Of a stretch of DNA of 64,000 nucleotides, positions 28,489 to 38,332 are shown piece by piece (position 1 is the first letter of the stretch; the number at the start of each line of letters is the position of its first letter). Source of the stretch: Pectinophora gossypiella (Eukaryota; Arthropoda; Insecta; Lepidoptera; Gelechiidae). The stretch spans positions 17,481,518 through 17,545,517 of the forward strand of contig NC_065408.1 in NCBI RefSeq assembly GCF_024362695.1, read 5' to 3'. A model generated the notes under the pieces. That model saw only the letters and a program-made list of their open reading frames with translations. It had not been told where the DNA came from and ran no database searches. Position numbers and translations under genes: made by a program.

Positions 28489-28735
28489 AAGCCGTTGGTC
28501 CCGGTTACTACTTACTGATGTAAGTACGTAGTCGTTATATGAGTCATGTCAGGGGCCTTTGGCGGCTCAATTACTATTGGCTCAATAGTGACTCATATAA
28601 CGACTACGTACTTACATCACTAAGTAGCAACCGGGACCAACGGCTTCAACCCTGGTGTCAGGGTTACTACCTTGACACCAGGGTTGAAGAGGTTGGTAAT
28701 TTACCTCACAACCCACACAATAGAAGAGGAAGACC
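28486..28735. mobile_element. SINE-B-derived fold-back
   Basis: Arms 28489-28546 and 28589-28646 (58 bp, nearly perfect) are inverted copies of the SINE-B core and middle. A second pair, 28645-28660 and 28673-28688, is formed by TTCAACCCTGGTGTCA. The normal SINE-B tail then follows. Twin at 44745-44995. Confidence 0.8.
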
Positions 28736-28739
28736 TAAC

Positions 28740-28925
28740 ACGATACCTTTATCTTCTTCTAATACTTTTATCCCCTGTTGGGATGTAGGGCTGGAATAAC
28801 AGATTTCCACTCCTCGCGATCTTTTTAGCCTCTGTAGTTTGTGTCTATATGTATCTGTGTTTGAAGTCTGTGTCTGTGTGTGTGTGTTTGTCTGTCTGTA
28901 CGATAACCTTATAGAAAAAGAATCT
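28740..28925. mobile_element. Retroposon end with TG-rich stretch
   Basis: ATCTTCTTCTAATACTTTTA then TCCCCTGTTGGGATGTAGGG looks like a minus-oriented (GAAGAA)n-tailed retroposon end. It is followed by a TGTGTCTGTGTG-rich run. Family unknown. Confidence 0.4.
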
Positions 28926-29400
28926 TCATCAGTGTATGTCCTTTGGAGGGCACCAAATTGAATTTAGTGTGACGTCACATAACCTATAACCACAGGACAG
29001 TCAAGACGCTTCTAGAGACACCTCAATTGTTAAATTCTGATAAGTGGTTTACAAGTTAAGAGGGAACAGACGTACACCTACATACATGTGGGATATAGAA
29101 ATAAAACGGAATATTTTAAATTTCTTTACTCCTTATATTTTAACAAAACAAAAAAAGAACTTCTTCCCTTCCTCTAACCCGACAGACCTCCCACCATAGA
29201 CTCCCTTTCTTACTTTTTAAAACTGCCTTACGTCCCATTCATTAACCATCCTCCATTCATACCATAAACAATCAAATTCCTTCCATAGTATTCTCACTTT
29301 CATACATACACAACGCCTAATCCTTATTTGTGATTGGCCGGGTAAAAGGGTGAGATAAGGAATACCCCTTCATGTCATTTGTTGCGGCTACCAACAATAA

Positions 29401-29647
29401 ATAGGCTAGTTTCGAACTAGTCAAATCAGTTACTTTTTACTAAACGTCAAAACACGAAATTACTATGGAATTTGTATGAGAAAGCACACCGTGACGTCAT
29501 AGAAAAACGTGACAAAATGTCGCACGTATTATTAATAATTTCTTGATTAAAATTAATAAATAAGTAAGTTAAAAAGAAAATGTTTTTCGTTAGTTTTACA
29601 TTTATCTTTATTTAGTAATCAGAATTCATAATTTATCTTGAACCTAT
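29401..29647 (+). mobile_element. FB2a MITE
   Basis: The ends are ATAGGCTAGTTTCGAACTAG and CTTGAACCTAT, with a TGACGTCA word inside. It is the empty site for the SINE-B in copy 2 (46073-46403). Confidence 0.75.
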
Positions 29648-30379
29648 ACGACCCAATTGCCATGGTATCGTTTATGGAAGCAACTTTCCAATTATACAAA
29701 CTAACAACAGCTGTTCCTGTTTCGTACAATTTCCACGATCAATTGTATTTTGCCAATCGACAGTTATCGCTTCAGAATTCGGTCGGTTAAATAATAGCCG
29801 GATCAAAAGTTAAATGGGGCAAGTTATTTGTTGAGGATATTGCTTAATTGCTTGCTATGGAGCCATAGCTTTCCTTATATGTATTTTGTCAATGCCTACT
29901 ATTGCTTTGACTTTCAAATGGGATACTTTTATCGTAACGTCAAAACGAAAATTTTCTTTGGAGAGGAGGATGATGGTATAAGAAAACCAGATATGCTCAA
30001 TCCTATGACAACCCGCCATTGCTAGCCCTTTGATGACGTAGCATGTTACCACTGTGTTACCATCAAATTGGTATTTCCAACATTCCAAGGACGTACATTT
30101 TATTATTGAAAATTAAGTGAATTACTAATTCTTTGTTTATTAATTAAAATACAATATACTTATGAACAATTTGGACAATAAATTCTGTCTTTGTGGATTT
30201 AATTACTATTACTTGTCTCATATATAAGCTTTTTAAATACAAACTAAAATTAATGTTGCAAAATAAGACTTATTATTCGATAAATGAATTTATGACTGAT
30301 GAATTGCAATAATTGATTTCTAATATTTTATTTCACAGCAAAGAATTCTTACTGACATTATTGACTTTAAATAAATTTC

Positions 30380-30605
30380 GGGCCTAATTGATGTATTCAA
30401 ATTTTAGTAAGCATGTATTATCATTGTACCTAATTATTTCGTTTTTTATATTGTTATTGTTTTTAATATTTCTTTATCTTTTAATTGTAATAACTTCATA
30501 AGTTGTTGTGCCCATCCAGGGTGCTGTGTGTCTAAAATTGACTTAGTTTAATTTTATACGACATGTAGCTATGCAATATATGAATAAATAAATAAAAAAA
30601 TATAT
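30380..30605 (+). mobile_element. Probable retroposon 3' end, (AATA)n tail
   Basis: TTGTGCCCATCCAGGGTGCT...CGACATGTAGCTATGCAATA then TGAATAAATAAATAAAAAAA. Twin at 47270-47490. Confidence 0.45.
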
Positions 30606-30838
30606 AAAAATCATTACAAATTTCAGTAATTATTTTACTAAAAGTTCAAAATTTCCTTGTAAAGTGAATATCAAAACATTGGTCTTGAGTAATTTATTTT
30701 TTACGAAATGACAACTCAGGGTGAGATGACGTCAGTTGGGCTAACCTTGAAATGTTAGCTGTCACTTTTGAGAATACCTGGTGTTCTTATACCATGGTAT
30801 GGATATACTGTCTTGTGACGTCATCAATAAAAGAGGTC

Positions 30839-31106
30839 AATAGGCTACTTGACAACCTAGTCAAATGAGATACTTTTTACGAAACGTCAAAACGAAAGTT
30901 TACTTTGGATTGTGTATGGAAATACTGTCCTGTGACGTCATCAATAAAAGCGGTCAGACGTCGTACTCATTGCTGTTTAATTCAGAAAATAAATTCAAAA
31001 ATAAGTCGAAAAGTAAAATTAGATTGATTTTTGATCATGCTAGACTGGCTTCTGTTTCTAGATTAGAATTTTATAATTTATCTTTGACCCAGTCAAATGC
31101 CCTATT
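30839..31106 (+). mobile_element. FB2b MITE
   Basis: AATAGGCTACTTGACAACCT...GTGACGTCATCAATAAAAG...GACCCAGTCAAATGCCCTAT. A frame of 82 codons runs through it (30865-31113) and its twin, but the element is non-coding in its other copies. Confidence 0.75.
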
Positions 31107-31111
31107 CGGTT

Positions 31112-31164
31112 GAGCTTACTATTTTCTTAAAGTACCCCACTTTAAGAAAGTAAGTAGTAAGCTC
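31112..31164. repeat. Hairpin next to FB2b
   Basis: GAGCTTACTATTTTCTTAAA+GT and its near-complement ACTTTAAGAAAGTAAGTAGT+AAGCTC form arms of about 22 bp. Twin at 47999-48048. Confidence 0.7.
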
Positions 31165-31377
31165 TGTAGTTTGTGATCTCTGCCCTGATAGATTAGCGGT
31201 ATGAGGTTATGTTGTGACCGGTATTTGATTTTGAAAGAAGAAAGAAAGAAAGATGTTCCCGCAAACAGTGTTTAAAGAACTTGAAAAACTCAAGCTGACT
31301 AAAAGAAACTCTAGACAAGATTGAACGCATAGCCTATGTCGTCTAAAAGATACTGTAATATCCCTGTTAAATAAAGA

Positions 31378-31470
31378 ACAGTCTCCCAAAGTGATTTTGT
31401 CAGTATCACCATCGGGAATCGAACCCTGGACTCCAGATCCTCTGACCACTAGACCGCGGAGGTTGTTACT
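31378..31470 (-). mobile_element. SINE-A head only
   Basis: It is the reverse of the tRNA head: ATCGGGAATCGAACCCTGGA...TGACCACTAGACCGCGGAGG. The core and tail are missing. Twin at 48268-48352. Confidence 0.7.
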
Positions 31471-31949
31471 AGAGTGGAATAGAAAGGCTCCCATACTTTC
31501 AAGCGCCCAGTGGAGCTATACTGAAATAAATCACGGGATAAAATCTTGAAAACAAAACAATAGCGGTACCCAATTAAGAGTAAGGATACGAAGGGGGTAC
31601 TCGTCTTACTGCTAGCGGTAAGCGATTTGGAGAGGTGACTACAATGACTTCGCTACCTCCTCTTTGTATTTCCTCCGTAGTTATTACTCTTCTAACTGTA
31701 TTTATTCCCGTAATTAACCCGCTTCAAAAGCTTACTCCACCTTAAACCATACTCCAACACACTGCTACGATGACCAAACATCAGGGAGTCTAAAAATTAA
31801 TCAATTTGACATTTGCGAGCGCAATGCCAACAAATAGCAATATTGCTTTTTAGGTGAATTTCTCCAACGTGGCCTGTTTAACTCTCCAGCCGTTTAGAAT
31901 TTCGTTTAGAAATCGAACTTTTTTGAATTTACTCTGATGAGCCGGGTCT

Positions 31950-32100
31950 GCATGATAACCGCGCCGCGCGCGGCGCGAATTATACTGAGCGCTATCGACC
32001 AATAGCCGTTTGGCGTCCATCTACGTAGATAGCATTCGTATCGTTTATTGGGCCCAGTTTCGATATAATTAGCGCCGCGCGCGGCGCGGTTGACATCCGC
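31950..32100. mobile_element. GC-palindrome MITE
   Basis: CCGCGCCGCGCGCGGCGCG and its inverted mate near 32072-32091 continue into AATTATACTGAGC / GATATAATTAG, so the unit is a fold-back of about 130 bp. The 18-bp GC cores are themselves palindromic. Twin at 48840-48995. Confidence 0.7.
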
Positions 32101-32324
32101 TACTCGCTACCCGTCGGCATTGGGACGATTACTAAACAGGTAGGTCGTTATCTTAGCTGATCAGCTCAGCTGTCATCACGCGAGGCTGCCGGGTGGTCCT
32201 AGGCGGGTTCCAACCCGGGATAGACATTTTATTTATTAATATTATTTTTTGCCTAAATCCGTTCTTCGTGATCTAAAACGGTCTTTGGCAAAAAAAAGAA
32301 ATGGTAGACACAAGGCTTATTCAA

Positions 32325-32430
32325 GACATAAACTCACAACTATATGCCAGTCGAGGTAGGCAGAGGTACATCCATCGCAAGGTGAATTAAGTATTCACAC
32401 CTCACCGAGCTTTCTGTTAGACCAATGGCT
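32325..32430 (-). mobile_element. Retroposon E 3' end
   Basis: CATAAACTCACAACTATATG...GAGGTACATCCATCGCAAGG...CACCTCACCGAGCTTTCTGT. Twin at 49215-49315. Confidence 0.55.
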
Positions 32431-32499
32431 TATTCTAATAGTAATCGCTTCCCATTAAAATGTTCTTTGAATATTATTCTTCGTTAGGTTTTACTAAAC

Positions 32500-32910
32500 T
32501 TAGTATTTAAGTGTTTTTGTATTACTAACAATTGGGCCGAGCTGCCATAATAAATACATTAATTATTATTATTATTTGTATGTCGTTTCCATATCTCGTG
32601 CCTATGGAGTCCCGGACTTTTGGAAGGCGTGTGTGGTGCCGAAGCCAACACGTAGAGGCCCCTTAAGACAATTTAATCTAAATGTTGTGTGACACCAACC
32701 GGCGATTATCGCTGTATGCACTATGGGAGTGCACTAGGAGTGCACCCAAAGACAATACCCGGTTCGTGTAGGACTATTCCAGATTATGGGAACAAAGGGA
32801 ACTGGGCTATTGGGTTGGGGGTTAGTGGACAGGATACTGGGGCTATGGGGGACTATGGCGCCTGCTCGATCAATGTTAACAACTAATTATTATTATTAAT
32901 AAAAGACTCA
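32500..32910. other. Unknown low-frequency repeat or unique DNA
   Basis: TGTGGTGCCGAAGCCAACAC, GTGTGACACCAACCGGCGA and a G-rich run (GGGCTATTGGGTTGGGGGTT) are present once per duplicate. I do not recognise the sequence. The point near 32883 is the empty site of the copy 2 transposon. Confidence 0.4.
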
Positions 32911-33324
32911 CCATTTCTTTCCTTAACACGTTCACAGTCCCCATAGAAAATGTTTTGACTTCCTTTTGGGTCCCGCATAATATATTACTTCAATTTTATA
33001 CGTTCTGTTAAAAACGTAAATAATAAGTGGAGCACGCGCCCTTAGTGCATACAGTAACACAAACCTTTGTTAATTTACCCGGGATCCAAGTGGAGCACCC
33101 CCCCCTTAGTGCGTACCTGGTCGTTTCTTACTGACCCTTGTATGGGTCACGGACGTATGGAGCTAGGCCATCATGACCCATATATGGATCACTGGACTGT
33201 CAGCATGTTAAACACATACAAACTCTATAGATAAACCTATCAAAAGCCTCACACAAAACAACGAAAAGACAGAAGTCGTTACCAGTTGAATTATGGCCTC
33301 AGCGCCGGGCGTCGTCAGTGAATG

Positions 33325-33406
33325 ATGACGTCACGTGACGCTGTGACGTATGACGTATGTGACGTAACGTGGGGTGCGATGAAATGATGGGTAATTATTT
33401 GTATAA
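33325..33406 (+). promoter_or_regulatory. Cluster of CRE-like TGACGT words with a TATA-like box
   Basis: TGACGTCACGTGACGC, TGTGACGTATGACGTATGTG and ACGTAACGTG lie within 47 bp. TATAAAG follows about 30 bp later (33399-33405). Kept in copy 2 (50793-50870). Clustered CREB/ATF-type sites could act as an enhancer or promoter, but no transcript is shown. Confidence 0.3.
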
Positions 33407-33487
33407 AGTTCCGTGAAAATAATTCATGTTTTGGTGAGAATATAATGTTTAGTATCGTTGGTGGTAGAGGGTTTTGTATAAGTGCGG

Positions 33488-34000
33488 TGTGCGGTCCTGA
33501 AGCCACCTCCTAATTTTGTTTTAAGTTATACCTGTCACTTTTATCAGCCGAAAAGGAAATGGACAAATGATTGACAGTGTGTTGATGATAATTTTAAAAA
33601 GAATGACTGAATAACCCGGGCGAATTAACTAGGGGCGGACGGGCAGGGCCCGCAGAATACCAGCGTCGTGGCCCACGCCGCGACTTATGCTTCTTCCTCC
33701 TTTTCTTCCGGACTCCACCGCAGATGATCGGGCCGTCAGTGCGTTGCATTTAGAATACTTAGTTTTATTATTATTGTTTTTATGATTTTGGTTTGCTTTT
33801 CTTTTTGTTTTGGATATTTTTTTTATTTTATTTGTCTGTGTACTTATTGATTTCCGTGTGGTTTCTGTCCTGTGTCAAATGTAATGTACCTGTCTGTCTG
33901 TGTCTGTGATGTCCGGAAGTAATAAATGTTTCTTTCTTTCTTTCTTTCTAACTAGGTCTCTCGCTGATATGCAACTCGTTTGAATGACGTTAGGTGTTTG
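33488..34000. mobile_element. FB5 fold-back, partial, split by a (TTTC)n-tailed retroposon
   Basis: CCTCCTAATTTTGTTTTAAG...AGCCGAAAAGGAAATGGACA is one FB5 arm. The other side resumes after 33949. Twin at 50955-51470. Confidence 0.6.
33634..33948 (+). mobile_element. Retroposon with (TTTC)n tail
   Basis: TAACTAGG is duplicated at 33626-33633 and 33949-33956. The body carries GCGTCGTGGCCCACGCCGCG near its start and ends TGTCCGGAAGTAATAAATGT then TTC repeats. Shared by copy 2 (51103-51404), so it pre-dates the duplication. Confidence 0.8.
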
Positions 34001-34149
34001 ACGTGTAATTTAATTCTATCGGGTTTTTGGGAAATGTAAAATTTTGGTTAGTTTTTTGGCAATTTTGGCAAGTTAGTTTTAAACCAGTGTAAAAATTGTG
34101 GTCGCAGTTTTCACCCGGATTGAAATTAATTTAAAGAAATCTAAGTTTT

Positions 34150-36060
34150 GTTGAAGAAAATCACAACAGAATCTTGTTGGAATCGAATGAAGATTTCATT
34201 ATTTTTTAAATTCTTGTAATATTGTACGTCCGACATGGACATGCTGTTGAGACAAATTTTATAATTTGTTTAACACCTGCATGTATGTACCTACACAGTT
34301 TCACAATTAATGTTTCTTGTTCTTATTCTTCCAGTACAGTAAAGTTGCTTTTCAAAAAGAAAACTATATTTAAATGTTCAAATTGAAAGAAAAAGCCAAA
34401 TGATGCTACATAAATATTTCCACAATGTAAACATTTCATTTCTCTTCTCATGAGGAGTGCAGAGAGCAGAAAGTCAACCTTATTAACTGAGTGGAAGAGG
34501 ATCTCCTTCTGATGGAGGGAATTACTGCTCTGCATACACAACTAGGGGCCAGGGGTGGTCGACCTGCTTGCTGTAGTACATTAAATACGTCAGACATACC
34601 TATAGAAATATGAGAGAAAGAAAGAGAGATGAGAGATAGAAAAAAGCGAAAGAAAAAAGATTTATTAATATGTTGAACGTCAGAATACATACTATATATG
34701 AAGATTAAAGATACACGTCACAATAATGAAGATTCTCATCTTGATATTTAAAACTTTATAAATGAACTGGATTTATAACATGAACAGCACAGGATAGAAA
34801 AGAAGGAGAGTTTTAGTGTAGTGATAAGAATAGGTAAACAAGTAATATTACACATGAATCATTTCCTTTACCAGATAAGAAAATAAAAGTTTAAAAACTA
34901 AAACCCGATTACCGAAAAATCACGCTGTAAAAAGTATGAAACAAGAAAATAGGTACGTATATTTCTCTGAAATTGTTCCGAATGTTTATAAGAAACCCGT
35001 GCTGTGGTCGTATGCCTACCTATTATAAGAGTTTGCTTACACGGCATACGACCATGGGTATCTTGTAAAGACACACACTACAACATTATTAGCATTACTA
35101 TTAATTGTTAAATTAGGTAGTAACAATATTAATAAGGTTATTGTTTTTTATTTTACAGTTAATCACGTATTCACCCGTTTAAAATAGTTTACTATAGTAA
35201 ACGTAAGTACTTGAATAATATGCTAGCAGCCCGAAAAGTTTTAAGGCAAAATTATTAACAAACAACGAATAATTTGCTTTTATGAGTTAGGTTTTAAAAG
35301 CTTCCTAAAAAAGGCTACACTTTATTGGCATTAATTATTTCTTTTTTATTTGAGAATACAATAGGTGTAACAGCTATTTTCAAGGTAGTTTTTAAGCATA
35401 TTTTTGTATAAATAAATGAGTACATACATACATCTCTCACTCACTCACGCCTATTTCCAACCGGGGTAAGCAGAGACTATGGAATAAATGAGTAAGTTTC
35501 TAATTTATGAAGAAATCGCGTGCAGTATTTTCATAGTTTGTCGACGATGCAAAAAAGGTTGCCTACCACTGCTCACAATGCAGCCAACTCGAGAATTCGC
35601 AGTGGACGTGGATAGAACGAAGGCATTACTCCAATGCTCAGCACTTTAGACTCAAAATAGCTCGACACTGCGCCTCGCTAACGCATTCAATTTGTTCCAT
35701 AGACGGTGACACATTGACATGCGATTATGAGCGTTATAGGCTGCAGGTCGTTAAGGGTTATAGTACGGTGCGAGCGTTTGACAATTTGTTAAAGTTATAG
35801 GCGTCATTCGTTTGGTGGACAAGTTCATAATTAAGGTGTATAGGTGTGGTGGGAATGTAGATTTTGTATTCTGATATAGAAATGGGATCATTGTTAACGC
35901 CTACTATAGGGTCGCCTAACATTGCGATCACGGAGAAGATTTGCAATATGCTTTTAGAACACGGAAACACGACAAGGGCGTATCTTTAGATACGTCTTTT
36001 ATCGCCCTCGCCTCCTCTGGGTGCATCAAACGACTGAAACATAAGAATGTGATAAACGAG
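34150..36060. other. No gene seen in this stretch of copy 1
   Basis: It is AT-rich with small frames. A LINE tail remnant lies at 35425-35490 (ACTCACGCCTATTTCCAACC then GGGGTAAGCAGAG). Two inverted words, GTGGTCGTATGCC and GGCATACGACC, lie near 35004 and 35042. The twin region (52290-54440) has extra FB1 copies. Confidence 0.35.
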
Positions 36061-36061
36061 G

Positions 36062-36395
36062 CTTTTTTTGACGTGACCTATTGTGATTTGCCGCAGATGG
36101 CATTACTTGGCCGGACAAATGGGGAGCGCTGAGGACTCTCATCCGGTACAACGTTTTAGACAACAGGCCTGAGGGTGCCCAGTTGGGCGCACACCTCGGC
36201 TCAGCGTCGTCTGAGAGGAAGAATATTTGAAAGAATTAATCGACTCTAGCGGGTCGATAGCGATAAGCGAATGAGGGAAAACGTCGACCTCGCCGGCGGG
36301 GTCGGTATCAGGGTTTTGAAGTGTTTGATGTCGCGGGCTGATTGAGTAATCGGGTCGTCGGGATCGTATATTACGTCGTTCGGACGCCGATAGAG
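36062..36395 (-). mobile_element. Retro-B fragment
   Basis: It runs from the poly(T)/GACGTGACC end to GTATATTACGTCGTTCGGAC. It is shared by both duplicates (54446 onward), so it is older than the duplication. Copy 1 is truncated relative to copy 2. Confidence 0.75.
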
Positions 36396-36399
36396 ACAC

Positions 36400-36482
36400 T
36401 ACTGGTTTCTGTTTATTTCTATGAAATATCTTTCATTGCCAACGACATGTCGCCGCTATAGAAATACATAGAAACCAGTTGT
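36400..36482. repeat. Imperfect hairpin, copy 1 only
   Basis: ACTGGTTTCTGTTTATTTCT and ATAGAAATACATAGAAACCA+GT are inverted, about 22 bp each. Not present in the corresponding part of copy 2. Confidence 0.6.
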
Positions 36483-36782
36483 GTCGCTGCGACACGTCCG
36501 CTGCTGCCTCATGTCGTCCGCTGCCAACTCGTACCTTGAAGATATAAATGTTCTGAATGACGTCATCATTCTTACCTCAAAACATGATCCCATCAGTCTC
36601 TGGACTAAGTAGAACGACAAGAAAATGAAGATTACTATCGAGATGTGACCGTAACATTCGCTTTACCTATACATCAGCAACGTAATTGGGACAAACGTAC
36701 GTTGGGTACGGGTACCCATATCACATTCTTTTCGACAAAAACTTTATTTAAATATTTATATTTTATTCGTTTAAACTCGTAT

Positions 36783-37122
36783 ACATATATAAACTGCCTA
36801 TATACGTCCCACTGCTGGGCACAGGCCTCCCCTCAATCAACCGGAGGGAGTATGGAGCATACTCCACCACGCTGCTCAACTGCGGGTTGGTGGAGGTGTT
36901 TTTACGGCTAATAGCCGGGACCAACGGGTTAACGTGCCCTCCGAAGCACGGAATCATCTTACTTTTTCGGACAATCAGGTGATTCAAGCCTGAAAAGTCC
37001 TTACCAAACAAAGGACAGTCTCACAAAGTGATTTCGACAATGTCCCCATCGGGAATCGAATCCGGACCTCCAGATAGATCGTGAGCCTAACGCTCTAACC
37101 ACTAGACCAAGGATGCTGTTTT
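36783..37122 (-). mobile_element. SINE-A, full length
   Basis: It has the tail TATACGTCCCACTGCTGGGC, core CGTGCCCTCCGAAGCACGGA and head GGAATCGAATCCGGACCTCC. Retro-B landed at its far (head) end. Twin at 55880-56217. Confidence 0.85.
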
Positions 37123-37520
37123 CTTCCGAGTACATTCCGCTTAGGGACGGTACTGAAAAGTATCGGCGTCCGAAGGACGAAATATATGATCCCGACGACC
37201 CGATTACTCTAGCCATAGAGGCAGCCAATCAGCTCGCGACACCAAACACTTCAGGTCCCCGATACCGACCCCGCCAGCGTGGTCGACGATTTCCCTCATT
37301 CAGCGCTTATCGCTATCGACCCACTAAGGTTGATTAATTCTTTCAAATATTTTTCCTCTCAGACGACGCCGTGAGCCGAGGTTCGCGCCCAACTGGGCAC
37401 CCTCAGGCATGTTGTCTTAAACGTTGTACCGGGTGAGAGCCTTCAGCGCTCCCCATTTGTCCGGCCAAGTAGTTAATGCTATCTGCGGCAAATCTACAAT
37501 AAGTTACGTCAAAAAAAAAA
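37123..37520 (+). mobile_element. Retro-B (copy 1 only)
   Basis: The duplication GGATGCTGTTTT / GGAGGCTGTTTT lies at 37111-37122 and 37521-37532. The empty site GGAGCCTGTTTT is kept in copy 2 at about 56212. It ends in poly(A). It is one of the longest copies of the family here. Confidence 0.92.
37125..37337 (+). pseudogene. Retro-B protein, C-terminal 70 residues
   Basis: The frame reads SSEYIPLRDGTEKYRRPKDE, then IYDPDDPITLAIEAANQLAT, PNTSGPRYRPRQRGRRFPSF and SAYRYRPTKVD before TGA. The end is Arg-rich (RPRQRGRR). I do not recognise this protein. The copy at 54621-54899 (minus) reaches further upstream, to a Met, with VVANIDTVITVLEQCSGQRC before the shared part. Poly(A) tails, target duplications and 5' truncation show that it moves by a LINE-type mechanism. 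Whether it is a LINE ORF end or a retroposed cellular gene cannot be decided from these fragments. The Met at 37113 is in flanking DNA. Confidence 0.6.
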
Positions 37521-37847
37521 GGAGGCTGTTTTAAACTCGTATATTTTCCATCAAAACACACTAAGTGTGAATGTCACGTTTTATCTTGAACAAATCGCGA
37601 TATTAGACCCACTGTGCATCGGTAATTGGTTACCTATACCTCCAATTTTCTGATAGCGATTTCAGTGGATATTGTACTGTAATGCGATGGGTGAAGGTTG
37701 ATAATTGGCAGCCTGGTTGGAATAGAAAAGGCTTGATATGAAAATATTGGTGTTTTGCATGTAAATGTGTGAGGATAGGCCGTACCATTTGTTTAGACTT
37801 TCGGAAACTTTTCTTAATTAGTTTGTGGATATAATAATAAATCATGG

Positions 37848-37908
37848 AATCCATGGTCCAGCGGTTGAGCGTTGGGTTCACGATCCGTAGGTCCCGGGTT
37901 CGATATTT
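37848..37908 (+). mobile_element. SINE-B head only (copy 1 only)
   Basis: CATGGTCCAGCGGTTGAGCG then TTGGGTTCACGATCC and GGTCCCGGGTTCGATA contain boxes A and B of the SINE-B tRNA head, with no body. Copy 2 has unrelated DNA here. Confidence 0.6.
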
Positions 37909-38188
37909 GATATTTGCAATATCCTGTTGCAACTAAGCTTTAAGTTAACTAAGGTACCTGCATGCCCAAGCGTCTAACTTAAGCGGTTTAGATTTTTCAT
38001 ACAAAAGGATTTTCCCGCTAATTCCCGTTCCCGTGGGAATTCCGGGAATTCCTTTCTTAGTGCACCTCTACGGTACCTAAGCTACGTCCCTTCCACAAGT
38101 GCCTAGTTGATATGTCAGTCAGTCAGTTTCTCCTTTAATATATTTAGAAGATATAAGTAGGTATATACTAGATAATTCTCGCCCTGGG

Positions 38189-38332
38189 ACTTCAGAGTTA
38201 ATATCAAGTGGAATTTCCCGTTGCAAAATACTTGATATTTTTGGGTTTTTTAATTCCATACTTTTGCGACGGTTAATTCCACTTGATATCAACTCAGAAC
38301 CATGGTCTGAATCATCCTTAAAACTAACACCG
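38189..38332. mobile_element. FB1 remnant forming the duplication junction
   Basis: The FB1 arm CAGAGTTAATATCAAGTGGA...GGTCTGAATCATCCTTA matches the right-border FB1 (56832-56997). It then switches to ACTAACACCGTGCATATATA, as at the left border (22456). Confidence 0.85.

Larger units (their letters stand above)
22456..38322. repeat. Tandem segmental duplication, copy 1
   Basis: From ACTAACACCGTGCATATATA onward the sequence is repeated from 38323 in the same order. Stretches such as 25440-25700 and 41115-41390 differ at only a few bases. Copy 1 carries its own insertions: Retro-B at 37123-37520 and retroposon M at 27935-28032. The two copies are not alignable at 37860-38130 against 56540-56790. 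Confidence 0.92.

Noticed and set aside
30865..31113. 82-codon frame duplicated at 47752-48000 as a conserved gene
   Set aside because: It lies wholly inside FB2b. Conservation between the twins is explained by the segmental duplication, and other FB2b copies (5757, 60672) break the frame.
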